From contig OW204009.1 in assembly GCA_934047225.1 (NCBI GenBank), forward strand, positions 15,070,501 through 15,134,500: a stretch of 64,000 bases of DNA, read 5' to 3'. Position 1 is the stretch's first letter; each line of letters opens with the position of its first letter. This stretch comes from Ypsolopha sequella (Eukaryota; Arthropoda; Insecta; Lepidoptera; Ypsolophidae). The translations under genes were made by a program, and so were the position numbers. The notes below the pieces were generated by a model. That model worked only from the letters and a program-made list of their open reading frames with translations. It had not been told where the DNA came from and made no database searches. Below are positions 49,459 through 60,020 of the stretch, one piece after another.

Positions 49459-50265
49459 ATGCCTAATACCGAAAATGCTCCTGAAGGAACCGTGGAAGCC
49501 AATTCCAAACGCCCAATCCACATTCCACGATTCTGGGCGAGACAACCAACATCATGGTTTGCAGTGTTAGAAGCGCAGTTCCATTTGGCAAACATAACAA
49601 AAGAAGAGACCAAGTTTTATCACGCCATATCCTATTTGGATGAAGAAAGCGCTTCACAAGTAGAAAAACTCATGGAATCGCCGCCTGTCAATCCCTACAC
49701 GACATTGAAGACAACACTGATTTCTCGATTTTCCGATTCAAAGGAACAAAAAGTTGAAAAACTTCTTGAAAAAGAAGAATTAGGTGATAGAAGACCATCT
49801 CAATTTCTGCGAACACTCATAAACTTGGCTGGATACGCAGTTTCCAATGACATTATTAAATCTATCTGGGCAAAAAGACTTCCACAACATCTACAAATTG
49901 TCATAGCATCTCAACCCGATACTACCACACTTGATGATTTAGGAATCATGGCTGACAAAATAATTGACATTATTCCTCAAACGTACGGCTGCTCGGCACA
50001 AACTGCTTTACCGTCCTCATCCAATGCATCAGATGAAAGTCTACAAGCTCAAGTGTCAAAATTAACAATCATGGTAGAAAGCCTTTTGAAGTGGCAACAA
50101 AATAATGATGGAAGAGTCAACAATCAACTCAGAACTCGTTCACGTTCTCGATCTCGCTCTCGTGATAGTTCCCGTATTTGCTGGTATCACTATAATTTTG
50201 GAAATAAGGCCAAAAACTGCATTACTCCTTGTTCTTACCAAAAAAACGATCGCGAGAGTCATTAG
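49459..50265 (+). CDS. Gypsy gag polyprotein
   Basis: Structural protein of the retrotransposon. The ATG at 49459 (ACAATG) is the first in frame; 268 codons. The capsid-like region has IPRFWARQPTSWFAVLEAQF near residue 25 and FLRTLINLAGYAV mid-protein. The C-terminal Arg/Ser tract (RTRSRSRSRSRDSS) precedes a zinc-binding motif CWYHYNFGNKAKNCITPC with spacing C-x2-H-x9-C-x3-C, the CHCC variant of the CsRn1 group. No stops. It overlaps pol in the -1 frame. Confidence 0.8.
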   Translation: MPNTENAPEGTVEANSKRPIHIPRFWARQPTSWFAVLEAQFHLANITKEETKFYHAISYLDEESASQVEKLMESPPVNPYTTLKTTLISRFSDSKEQKVEKLLEKEELGDRRPSQFLRTLINLAGYAVSNDIIKSIWAKRLPQHLQIVIASQPDTTTLDDLGIMADKIIDIIPQTYGCSAQTALPSSSNASDESLQAQVSKLTIMVESLLKWQQNNDGRVNNQLRTRSRSRSRSRDSSRICWYHYNFGNKAKNCITPCSYQKNDRESH

Positions 50266-51115
50266 CAGCGGCGGATGACTCCCCATCGCAAAGCCGCCGC
50301 CTATTTATCATGGACAACAGCACTGGAGTACAATATTTAATCGACTCGGGATCTGATATTTGCGTTTTCCCTAAAAGCATGATTAAACGTAAAGTCACTA
50401 AACAAACTGCTTATCAAGTGTTTGCTGCAAATGGCACTCCTATCAACACGTATGGACTTCTGACCATCACATTGAATTTAGGACTTCGAAGAGAACTTTC
50501 ATGGCGTTTTGTTATTGCTGATGTTACACGTCCTATTATTGGTGCAGATCTTATTGCGCACTACAACCTACTTATCGACCTTAAAAATCATAAACTTCTT
50601 GATCCAATGACTGGCATTTCCACATCTTGTCTAACAGCAACGAATGAGACAATGACATGTGTCAAAACTATTCATGGAGATACAATGTTTCATCGACTTT
50701 TACAACAATATCCAGAAATAACAAGACCTGAATGTAAATTGAACCATGAAAACCACAATATTAAACATTACATTCGTGTTACACCTGGTCCTCCTGTTGC
50801 TTATAAAGCCCGAAGACTAGCTCCAGACAAATTCGTTGTTGCAAAGAAAACTTTTGACAAAATGTTATCAGATGGAATCATTCGACCTTCTGACAGTGCC
50901 TGGTCATCACCACTTCACATGGCCCCTAAAAAGGATGGAGGATGGAGACCATGCGGAGATTACCGAGCTCTTAACGCACGCACAGAACCAGACCGCTATC
51001 CATTGCGCTACATTGAAGACTTTGCTCACAATCTGAAAGGTAAAACCATCTTTAGCAAAATAGATCTCTTAAGCGCATTCAATCAACTTCCAATGGCAAC
51101 TGAAGACATAGCCAA
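50229..51115 (+). pseudogene. Gypsy pol: protease and N-terminal reverse transcriptase, broken
   Basis: The -1 frame relative to gag with 37 nt overlap. The aspartic protease shows YLIDSGSDICVFP (DSG active site) and IIGADLIAHYNLLIDL. The RT N-terminus shows IIRPSDSAWSSPLHMAPKKD, WRPCGDYRALN and FSKIDLLSAFNQ. Homology ends at about 51115, where a stop-containing unrelated sequence starts, before the catalytic YxDD box. RNase H and integrase are missing. Confidence 0.8.
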
Positions 51116-51265
51116 ATTTCCACACATATATACTTTTTCTGCCCGCTCAAGCACGTTAACAATGAATTTTCATACACTTTTTCCGCCCGCTTATTTGTAT
51201 GACAGTAACGACGTATTTTCTGCATCGTTTTCGTACTTTCCGAGCAGGTGTAGTATAAATTTGAT
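51116..51265. other. Junction sequence of unknown origin
   Basis: Short AT-rich stretch between the broken pol and the RTE fragment. CCCGCTCAAGC and CCGCCCGC phrases, no family recognised. Confidence 0.4.
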
Positions 51266-52176
51266 TTAACGACTATACAAGGAGAATACCTGACGTAATT
51301 TCCCAAACGCAGCCCATCCCAGCCGGATCCTCCTTGCGGCCTCTTTTTCGAAGTTGCCCCTTCCTAATTGAATATTATGCCCTAGGTAGACATATTCCTG
51401 GACAACTTCGAGGGTCGCCTCACCGACAGTAACTGGTCCCGGTACGATTCGGTCGTTGAACATGACCTTAGTCTTGTCCAAATTCATACCGAGACCCAGT
51501 CGTCTAGAGGCAGTGTTGAGGTCGTGGAGCATCCCACTGAGATCCTGCAGTGATTCCGCCATTTGACTATGTCGTCGGCAAACCCTAGGTGACAGATGTT
51601 CTCGCCATTTATATTAATGCCTCGTCCAGTCGAGTCCAGTGTCTTAAAGACATCTTCCAACGCATTGGTGAACAGTTTCGGGGATATAACATCCCCCTGT
51701 CTCACGCCACTTTGCAGTTGGATAGGTCCCGTTTGTTGGTCCTGAACTTGAACGATCATCGTCGCGGCGCCATACAGACATCTTATTACCTCGACGTACC
51801 GCCAGTCAATATGGCATCGCTGCAGGGATTCCAGAACAGCCCAGGTTTCGACGGAGTCGAAGGCTTTCTCATAGTCCACGAACGCAAGACACAGTGAACG
51901 ATTATACTCTTCGGTCTTCTGTATAATTTGCCGCAATGTGTGTATGTGGTCTATGGTGCTAAAGCCTTTGCGAAACCCAGCCTGCTCCGGAGGCTGGTAT
52001 TCATCGAATCTTTGGGCGAGACGATTCGTAATTACCCTCGAGAACAGCTTGTAAGCATGGCTTAGAAGTGATATAGGTCGGTAGTTCTTGAGGAGCATTT
52101 TACTTCCTGAAGAAAAAACGACTACACTTTCTTCCCAAGCCTTCGGTATATTACCGTTGTGGAGGACGGTGTTAAA
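51266..52176 (-). pseudogene. RTE-type endonuclease-reverse transcriptase, RT fragment
   Basis: Minus strand: LLKNYRPISLLSHAYKLFSR, EQAGFRKGFSTIDHIHTLRQ, FVDYEKAFDSVETWAVLESL and LQSGVRQGDVISPKLFTNAL are RT motifs of RTE-clade LINEs; FADDIV is the catalytic box. The frame then shifts at about 51560 and resumes as MAESLQDLSGMLHDLNTASR and YVYLGHNIQ. Both the endonuclease and the C-terminal end are missing, and the frameshift shows it is dead. Confidence 0.82.
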
Positions 52177-52179
52177 GGC

Positions 52180-52430
52180 ATGGATATACCGCCATCAATC
52201 GGACCTAGGCATTGTGGGCCACCTGGTTTTATGCCTGTTCGAGAGCTGTCCTCCCAATCTCCCCCGAATAACTTCGAGGGGGTTTCCAAGTAAGATGGTG
52301 ATACCTCCACAGTCGAGCCCAGCATCAGCTCTACCACCTATATCTCATTAGCCACCTTTTACGACACCCCTTAGAGTATTGAGTTGGTGCTATTCTACTC
52401 TACCGGTCACCATACGGCTTAAATCTATGA
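52180..52430 (-). repeat. Retroelement-tail repeat (family A), 5'-extended copy
   Basis: Head region AAGCCGTATGGTGACCGGTA at 52430 down to GGCGGTATATCCATGCC at 52180, where it joins the RTE fragment. It lacks the tail. Confidence 0.75.
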
Positions 52431-52451
52431 GAGCAATTTTGGTAAATGGTG

Positions 52452-52779
52452 CTATATGCCATCTTCAGTTCACAAAACTTTAATTCATGGAGAAAGTATC
52501 ATAAAACATTTTTCAGTGCTTCCTATTTGTCAACTTTCAGAAGATGCGTAAGAATGCCGTAATAAGGATTATAAAAAAAATTGTCTAAGTCATGTTAAGA
52601 AATACTCTCGATCAGCTACAAATGAGGATGTATTCCATACACTTCTGTATACTTCAGATCCGTACATTACCAGCATCAGAAAACCGTACAGAAAAAATGT
52701 GAAGGAACTTGATCAAGATACCCTAAATCTTTTGAAAGTGAACGAACTCATTTCAGATCCTGAAGTCCGCCAAGTATAA
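52452..52779 (+). pseudogene. C-terminal fragment of the split DNA transposase (Transib-like?)
   Basis: The frame reads MPSSVHKTLIHGESIIKHFS, LPICQLSEDA, a stop, ECRNKDYKKN, NEDVFHTLLYTSDPYITSIR and ends VRQV with TAA at 52777. The HK.LIHG...LPIG.LSE...E.RNK...TSDP order is familiar from the C-termini of a family of insect transposase-like proteins that I believe is Transib-related. One in-frame stop. Collinear with 48480-48830. Confidence 0.5.
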
Positions 52780-52810
52780 ATAACATTAAGGTTACATAAA
52801 TCTATTAAAA

Positions 52811-53238
52811 CATAGACTAAGTATTACTAAGTATAGACAGCAGTTCCCATACATCAGTTTGTAGCCACAAAAAAGGTGTAAAATTCTAACAAAACCTAGA
52901 TGGCGTTAATCCTCTAACGAAAACGATGCTAAAAAGACCGATTGGTGACGCCAGTGGCACAGCGATGTAACGTAACATGAAAATAATTACCACTTCGATA
53001 ATAGATGGCGCTGAAATATTCACTGTTAGTGTTACCAACTTAGCGTCATCTAGTTTTTCTAAGCAAAGCTATTACAGCCACAATTTTACTTAGTAACCAT
53101 GATAGTTTACTTGCAGCCAATTAAAAAAATTTATTTGCAACACTTGGTGACACCTAGTGTCGTAAGGGCGCGTAAAAAATTTGCTACGTCTTGATGAATG
53201 GGAGTTGTCCATCTATACGTAGTAATACTTAGTCTATG
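52811..53238. mobile_element. MITE, ATAGACTAAGTATTACTACG family, complete
   Basis: Ends CATAGACTAAGTATTACTAA and TAGTAATACTTAGTCTATG. The 160 bp that follow (53239-53406) also follow the 61958-62387 copy. Confidence 0.88.
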
Positions 53239-53406
53239 ATTAAAATTATGTATATTTTCTCAAACAAAATTTCATATTTTCCTGTCGAAAACTTATGATT
53301 AATTGTTTGGGCATTAAGCATTTAAGATGGTAAGCACTTATATTTTAAGCTTTTCTTTAATATGAATTTCTATAACACGTAGAATTCAATAATAAGTTTT
53401 TATACA
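53239..53406 (+). repeat. Shared flank, probably 3' end of the split transposon
   Basis: AATTGTTTGGGCATTAAGCA and TATTTTAAGCTTTTCTTTAA recur at 62388-62550 directly after another copy of the same MITE. Confidence 0.7.
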
Positions 53407-53625
53407 TAATATAAATATTATTGTAAGTTAAAATAAATATATATTTTTTTAAATCTCTTGGTTTTTGATATATTTTTTCAAGTATTATATTATAATAAAT
53501 CCTTACTAAAACATTTCATTTGTAGCCTTATACAGTACCTTTTATTTATAAAAATTTGAAAAGTCTATCTTAAGAAAAAAAAAGTTATCGATTTTCGATC
53601 CGAAACAGACTTAGATTTTCCATAG

Positions 53626-54683
53626 TGCAAAGGAACGAAATAAATACAAAAAATAATGATGATATTTCTTCCACGACAGCTACTACTGAAAATAATCCGG
53701 CTCTACGAAATAAAGAAACATACAGTACTACCAATGAAGATACCACGACCTCAACTACCGAAGAAACAGAAAGTACTATCAATATAGATACCGCAATATC
53801 TACTACTGAAGAAACAAAATGTACTACCAATGAAGAATCTAAGACATGTACTATTGAAGAAACAAAAACTACTAGCAATGAAGATACCACGAAATCAACT
53901 ACTGAAAAGAATCTGGCTTTACGAAATGAAGAAACCTCTACCGAAGTTGATCCCAATCAAACTAATACTGAAGAAACCCCTGCCGAAGATGATACCAAGC
54001 AAACTAATACTGAAGAAACCCCTACCGAAGATGATCCCGACTCAACTAATACGGAAGAAACCCCTATCGAAGATGATACCAAGCAAACTAATACTGAAGA
54101 AACCCCTACCGAAGATGATCCCGAGTCAACTAATAATGAAGAAACCACTACCGAAGATGATACCAAGCAAACTAATACTGAAGAAACCCCTACCGAAGAT
54201 GATCCCGAGTCAACTAATACTGAAGAAACCCCTACCGAAGATGATACCAAGCAAACTAATACTGAAGAAACCCCTACCGAAGATGATCCCGAGTCAACTA
54301 ATACTGAAGAAACCCCTACCAAAGATGATACCAAGCAAACTAATACTGAAGAAACCCCTACCAAAGATGATCCCAAGCAAACTAATACTGAAGAAACCCC
54401 TACCGAAGATGATCCCAAGCCAACTTCTACTGAAGGAACAACTACCAAAGAAGATACCACGACATCTGCTACTGATAAAACAAATACCGAAAAATATACC
54501 ACATCTACTGCTGAAAATAAACCGGATGATGATAATCCTACTAAGCCCACGACTACTAAAAATAAACCCACTTTAACAAGTACTACTGCCAAAACTGATA
54601 ATGATGATGTACGGGAAGGTCCTAAACGGGTAGAAGTAAAAAAGTGTCCGGCCGTGGCAAAATGTTATAAAATAGAGTCATAG
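53626..54683 (+). CDS. Thr/Glu-rich tandem-repeat protein, probable last exon
   Basis: An open frame of about 352 codons has no usable ATG. It is preceded by an acceptor-like TTAGATTTTCCATAG ending at 53625 and an in-frame stop at 53571, so it reads as an exon rather than a whole gene. Thr and Glu dominate. From 53961 to 54422 it consists of eleven 14-residue units of the type TNTEETPTEDDTKQ, alternating with DDPES versions, a 28-residue higher-order pattern. The tail is basic with two Cys (KKCPAVAKCYKIES) and then a TAG. Composition suggests an extracellular, possibly O-glycosylated, mucin-like or matrix protein. The phase fits the signal-peptide exon at 42078-42189. Not recognised as a named gene. 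Confidence 0.55.
53961..54422 (+). repeat. 42-bp coding tandem repeat (11 units)
   Basis: The unit ACTAATACTGAAGAAACCCC... is 42 bp, repeats without indels and keeps the reading frame. Units alternate between ACCAAGCAA and CCCGAGTCA endings. Confidence 0.9.
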
Positions 54684-54762
54684 AAAATACTTATGTAAAA
54701 AAAAAAACAGTCTTTTGTTAACCCTTCCAACCGCACTGTTTAGAAAATCTGCCCTGAACCGT

Positions 54763-55050
54763 TTTAGGGTTCCGTAGTACCTAAAAGGTATAAAAGTAAA
54801 AAAGGAACCTTTATGGTGAGACTCCGTTGTCCGTCCGTATGTCACAGCCTCATAACTTTAGCACCAAAGATAAAGACTTGTAATTTGGCACAAAAATAGC
54901 ATTAATTAGCCCACATAACATGGTAAATTTTTTTTTTTATTTTTGTAATTGTTCAAAATGTATCCTATACAAAAAAGAGAAAAAAAAATATCCTAAAAAT
55001 GCAATATGGGTATCAAATTGTAGACATTTAAGGGCTGATTGTAAAAATAT
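54763..55050 (+). repeat. Interspersed repeat fragment (GGGTTCCGTAGTACC family)
   Basis: GGGTTCCGTAG, TCCGTTGTCCGTCCGTATGT and CTCATAACTTT are typical pieces of the same lepidopteran repeat class as 16484-16770. AATATGGGTATCAAATTGTAG also occurs near 59055. Confidence 0.5.
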
Positions 55051-55055
55051 ATACT

Positions 55056-55482
55056 TTAAGGGGCTCCACAATGCTAAACATCAGTTTTGTATTGGATTCA
55101 GTTCCGTCAATGTAGATGGTAAAATTTTGAAAAAAATATGTCGTTTTTTTTTACTCAAGACAATTATTAATTACACTTTATAAATAAACATACTTTCAAT
55201 ATTCTTTTAATTATATAACTTTTAAAAAGCATGAATTTTACGAAAAAAGCGATTCAGTTTCCATATTTTAAACCCGATTGAAACGAAACCAACACACGCA
55301 GATACTAACTAGAAAAAAATCATCTTTATTACATAAAGAAATTATAGTTAATGTCCTAATGTGGCCGCGATTTCAAAATAACTGAATATTTCCGTGCGTG
55401 GCATCTGATAAGAGCAGGATAGACAGTTAAAACACAAAAGCGTTAGAGCAGGACTGAATTTTAGCATTGTGCAGCCCCATAA
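55056..55482. mobile_element. TTAA MITE, GGGGCTCCACAATGC family
   Basis: TTAAGGGGCTCCACAATGCT at 55056; right end TAGCATTGTGCAGCCCC followed by ATAA, a one-base change of TTAA. Confidence 0.82.
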
Positions 55483-55629
55483 GGTGGGCCATGCCGCTCA
55501 GCAGCAATGCTTTAGGTGTTTGTAACGTGACGTCCTGATTGATCTCAATGAAACTTTGCACTCATCACGAGGTGCAAGATGGCGAGATAATCAAAAGCGC
55601 CGAATTTGTGAAATGGTTCCAGGTAAAAA

Positions 55630-55905
55630 TAATAATAATAAAATTGTTTATTGCACAGGATAAAATCATCGTACAAAGGCGAGCTTAATACTAATTAGTA
55701 TTTTCTACCAACTAACCTTTGGTAATGAGGAAATTGTTGAGGGTAGTGCCATACTATTAAAAAGTCGTAATCATGAAAATAGTACATACTTAAATAATAA
55801 ATAACTAGACTACATCCTAATAAACATTTAAAGCAAAGTTATAGTATAAACTATATACAAAACAGTTAACACAAATATATATAAATGTATAGTGATGAAA
55901 ATTAA
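55630..55905 (-). repeat. LINE 3'-tail fragment
   Basis: Minus strand ends in AATAAACAATTTTATTATTA with a simple tail. The rest is AT-rich UTR-like. Confidence 0.45.
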
Positions 55906-56029
55906 TTAATTACTCATAACATATTTTTGACTATATATAAAGCTACAAAACGGTAACTGACTCACTGACGCACCGACATGGTAGTTTAGTTGGAAAGAGT
56001 GTTCTGGGGTGGTAGTGATGTATGTATGG

Positions 56030-57150
56030 AATGTCGGGTGTCTAATACTGAGTGGGGAAAAAATCCGACATTTGATATTTTTTGACATTTGACATGGTTT
56101 TTTGACATTTTAGTGAGGCGGGTCGTTGTATGGGATTTTGTATGGGAGTTTGGAAAAATTTCGCGAGTTAGTAGGCGAGCCCGAAGGGCGAGCCTACGAA
56201 CGAGCACGAACGAGCCGGCGAGCGCGAAGCGCGAGCGGGCGAAGTTCGTAGTGATGTACCTGGGTACTAGGGATGGGAAAAATTGACATTTTTGACAGAA
56301 AGTTCGCCGGAACAAGCCCGCGAGCGCGAAGCGCCAGCGGGCGCAGTTCCTAGGGATGTCCCCGGTCACTAGGGACGGGATTTTTTTTTTCTAAAATTTG
56401 TTACAAAAAAAATTAGTTTTGGCCATATCTTCGGAACGGAAGGTGGTACATCCCTAGGGGTCGGACCATAGGGTGACAAAAAAGTTTTTTTTTTTTTCAA
56501 ATGTCAAAACTTTAACGGCCCGTATCTCCGAGACGGCTTGAGTTAGACCCATGTTGATGGGTGTCTAAGAAAAGGTCTCGCCGAGATCTAGCCCCCCCCG
56601 GTGTCAAAACTTTAACGGCCCGTATCTCCCAAACGGCTGGAGCTAGACCCATGTTCATGGTACTCTAAGAAAAGGGCTCAACGAGATCTTTCTGAAAATA
56701 AAATTTAAAAAAAAAAGTCGAAAAAAAAAAATTTTTTTTGCCAAAACTTTGATCGGCCATATCTCCCGAACCGTAAGTCCTAGCGAGTTGCGGTTTCAAC
56801 TGATCTGTCCGCCGAGCGCTACGCGACCGCATAAAAAAATTTGACATTTGACAGAATTTGACATTTTTTTGACAGGTCCAAAAAAGTGCTCCGATTCGCT
56901 TGAAACTCGGTATCAAGGGGCAAGTGGGGTCGGTGATTACGAATCCACTGTCAAATTTGACACTTTTTGACAACCGACAGGGATTTTGACACTTTTTCGA
57001 AAAAAAAATGGATTGGACATTTTATCGGATCTAATGGCGAGGCCGAAGGCCGAGCCTTTAAGCGTCTTTCTAGCGAGGCCGAAAAACGAGCATGTGAGGA
57101 CGGAGAACGCGCCAGCGAGGCCGAAGGCCGAGCTGGCAGCGTTCGGAGTC
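56030..57150. repeat. GC-rich repeat region with repeated sensor-like phrases
   Basis: Contains palindromic phrases such as GCGAGCCCGAAGGGCGAGCC, many TTTGACATTT blocks, and two internal copies of CGGCCCGTATCTCC... (56518 and 56618) with TAGACCCATGTT...ATGG...CTAAGAAAAG. The 56405-56700 part recurs at 63316-63570. Long open frames here follow from base composition and show no domain. Confidence 0.6.
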
Positions 57151-57154
57151 CGAA

Positions 57155-57850
57155 CATGCGCGTTTTTCGGCCGAGCACGATACCGCGGCTACCAGAGTCA
57201 TATCTGATGTCATTCTAGGGAGGCCGAAGGCCGACCCCGGAGGACGATTCCTACAAGGCCGGAGGCGAAGCCGGAGGCCTCGTAGGAATCGTCCGGAGGC
57301 CAAACAGTACCAAGCGGCGAGGCCGATGAACGAACATACGAGGCCGAAGGCGGAGTATGTGAGTTCATGAGGCCGAGTTCACATTACCCCGGGGGCATTA
57401 CAATACTGTTTCACTTGGACATATCTCCCAAACCTTTGAGATTGGGCTTAGCGGGATTCGACTACGTTGAATTGGTTCAAGCACATTTCGACCGTTGACA
57501 GTTTGGACACTTGACAGCTGTCAGAGGAAACATTTCGCGTAAAGGATCCCGGCGAGGCCGAAGGCCGAGCACGACACCGCGGCCACCAGAGTCATATCTG
57601 ATGTCATTCTAGGGAGGTCGAAGGCCGACCCCGGAGGACGATTCCGGAGGAATCGTCCGGAGGCCAAACAGTACCAGGCGGCGAGGCCGGAGGCCGAGCT
57701 TGTGAGGCCGAGTTCACTTAACCCCGGGGGCAGTACAAGACTGTTTCATTTGGACCTATCTCGAAAACGTTTGAGATTGGGCTTAGCGGGATTCGACTCC
57801 GTTGAAAGTTTGTTCAAGCACATTTCGACCGTTAAGATTTTGGACTTTTA
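57155..57850 (+). repeat. Direct duplication of about 350-400 bp rich in GGCCGAAGGCC palindromes
   Basis: 57160-57500 and 57555-57840 share ACCAGAGTCATATCTGATGT, GGAGGACGATTCC, GGAGGCCAAACAGTACCA, GGCTTAGCGGGATTCGACT and CAAGCACATTTCGACCGTT. Inside copy 1, GGACGATTCCTACAAGGCC is inverted as a hairpin. Confidence 0.8.
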
Positions 57851-59385
57851 ACAACTGTCAGAGTACACAATAGCAAAATATTTGTCCACTTCAATTGAAT
57901 CAAAGTTACCACACGTATTTCAACGCGCTATTACGGTTACGACGATGACAATTTTGAAAACTGATCATGACCGATGACTTTTTTCCCACCTGATCATGGC
58001 CGATGACATTTCGTGATACAATTGACTTCTGCCCATTACTTGAATGTCGTCTGATAATTTGTTGCAACTCAATTTCAAACGTGTTTTTTACTCGATACCT
58101 TGTCCTGTCACGTTAACGAAAAAGTTACAACAACAACTAAATGCAACAACAAACAACAATGAATAGAGTACAACAAAGAACAATTACAACTCACGCGGGC
58201 TGCCTGCAGCCCGCGCACCACGCAAAACACTAGTATATCATATAAGAATCAAAAGAAATCAAGCAATATTCTGCAACTTAAGAAAGTATTGTCTTATTTT
58301 GTTCTTGAAGACTGATATTGACGACGCTTCACGGATGTGTAACGGCAAGCTGTTCCATAAGCGTATTGTACTCACAGTGAAAGAATTGGTGTACAGCATG
58401 TGTTATGCTCAGGAGTGCGCAGAAGCCAGGCTTTGCTGGGTCGTTGAAGACGATCGAGGGGCAAGGGGGGTACAAAACGTTCTTTTGTACCAAAAATTGT
58501 TTTCCATGAAACGATAACTGTTTATTTATAGAAAAGTATATAAACTTAGTCATCTTTACATGAACTACGTCCCTATTTATGTCCTTTTTTATTTCCAGTA
58601 CAGATAAAAATTATACAACTTGCTAAAATTTGCGTAAATCGACGCAATATTCACGATATCCTGACAGCTAAAATTATGGTTTTGTGGGAACACATCATCA
58701 CACCAAATTTTGCTTTTTGCTCTGCATAAAGTAGCTAGATGTCGCTAGATCATACTTGTGAAAAAATATGAAGAAAATAAGCTGTTGACTTCAATCAGTT
58801 TTTACCTTTTGTATGAATCTTGAGTAAAACCCAGGCGTAAAGGAGTCCCTTAACTATATTTACTAGCACTAATTAAAAAAAAATGTTTGAAAAAACACAA
58901 AAATATATATTTTATTATCTCTTATCTTATAAAAATATTGATTATATACCATAACTGGGCAATTACAGGAAAACTATAGCGATTTAAATAAAGTGGAACA
59001 CAAATGAGAAATATAAAAAAAGGTAAAATTAAAAATATATTTTATAAAAACTCAATATGGGTAACAAATTGTAGGTATTCAAGAGTTAATTGTAAAGAGT
59101 GGTTAGTAAACTTACAAATAAAATTGCAAATAAAAAGATGGTGTCAGTATGTACATTGTAAATAACATAATATATTAATATATATTTTAAATTTATTAAT
59201 AATGCATTTAAGTTCATATAATATTCATATATAAGTATATAGATAATTATACATATAATACTCTTAATATTATTAAATGGTACGTTAATTTAGCTGCAAA
59301 ACAATAGAAGTTCCAAGTTCTTAAAAATGGCTATTGTTTTTTATGTGTTTTAATCATAGTTGTGTTAATTTTTGTTTATTGTTTT
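57851..59385. other. No gene recognised
   Basis: A 72-codon plus-strand open frame at 58299-58517 (DASRMCNGKLFHKRIVLT) has no domain I know and may be a transposon remnant. The remainder is AT-rich. Confidence 0.4.
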
Positions 59386-59389
59386 AAGT

Positions 59390-59575
59390 ATCCTTATGGA
59401 TGAACAGGCAGTGACAGAATAACAGCGTCCCTTTGCTTCTGGCTTAAGGGACAAAAGCTGAGTCACCGACCTTTTCAACAGAACCTGTCTAATCCTAAAT
59501 AGTCTTTGAGTATTATGTGTTTTGTGTTGTGTTCTGTTGAATAAAAATCTTTTTATTTTATTTTATTTTTTTAAT
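59390..59575 (+). repeat. LINE 3' UTR and tail
   Basis: Ends GAATAAAAATCTTTTTATTT with a TTTTATTTTATTTT tail. Confidence 0.45.
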
Positions 59576-60020
59576 TGTAAAAATATATATCTTTACTTGA
59601 TTATATTTACTGGCACTGATTTCGAGAAATCTTTGAAAAACCACAAAAAAAATGTAGGTATGTCCCTCTGATTCTGCTAATTAAGAAAAATATTGATTTT
59701 AGTGGACTGTATGCGTAGCGTCAAAATGGCGGACCATACTGGCGTGACAAGTATAAACATTTGGAAAGCTTGTTACCTTAGTATCCCTTATGATCCAATC
59801 TCGTCCAGGATGCACACACCACAGAGTCTGCTGCCAGGACTATGTCCATGTCGGAGAAACACGATTATGGTCTTGTCTAGGGTCGTGACAAAAGACGGTG
59901 TAAAGGGAACTAAAATACAGCCGTTTTTGGTGGAACAGCTCTGAGAAAACAGCTTTATACATCCATTCAGTCAGTAAGTGTATGTGAGTATGGGCATTTC
60001 TTCCAAGAGGACCGACAACA

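Larger units (their letters stand above)
48820..51115 (+). mobile_element. Truncated Gypsy LTR retrotransposon (CsRn1-like)
   Basis: Probable 5' LTR/leader (about 48820-49333), then TGGTGACCC at about 49335, a match to the tRNA-Trp primer site typical of CsRn1-clade Gypsy elements, gag, and the 5' part of pol. Pol breaks at about 51115 inside RT; integrase and 3' LTR are absent. It is inserted in the transposase remnant. Confidence 0.65.

Noticed and set aside
51116..51265. Continuation of the Gypsy reverse transcriptase
   Set aside because: Reading on gives TFSARSSTLTMNFHTLF, which does not continue the RT motif order and lacks the YxDD box; the element is broken here.
53830..54592. Alternative frames over the Thr/Glu repeat (LKKPLPKMIPSK repeats on plus; SSVGVSSVLV repeats on minus)
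   Set aside because: They are shadows of the 42-bp coding repeat. The Thr/Glu frame is longer, has an acceptor site and extends beyond the repeat into non-repetitive sequence.
55986..56369. 127-codon minus-strand frame with RRLALRARLL-type sequence
   Set aside because: Arg/Ala/Leu content follows from the GC-rich palindromic repeat; no domain, and overlapping frames on the other strand are equally open.
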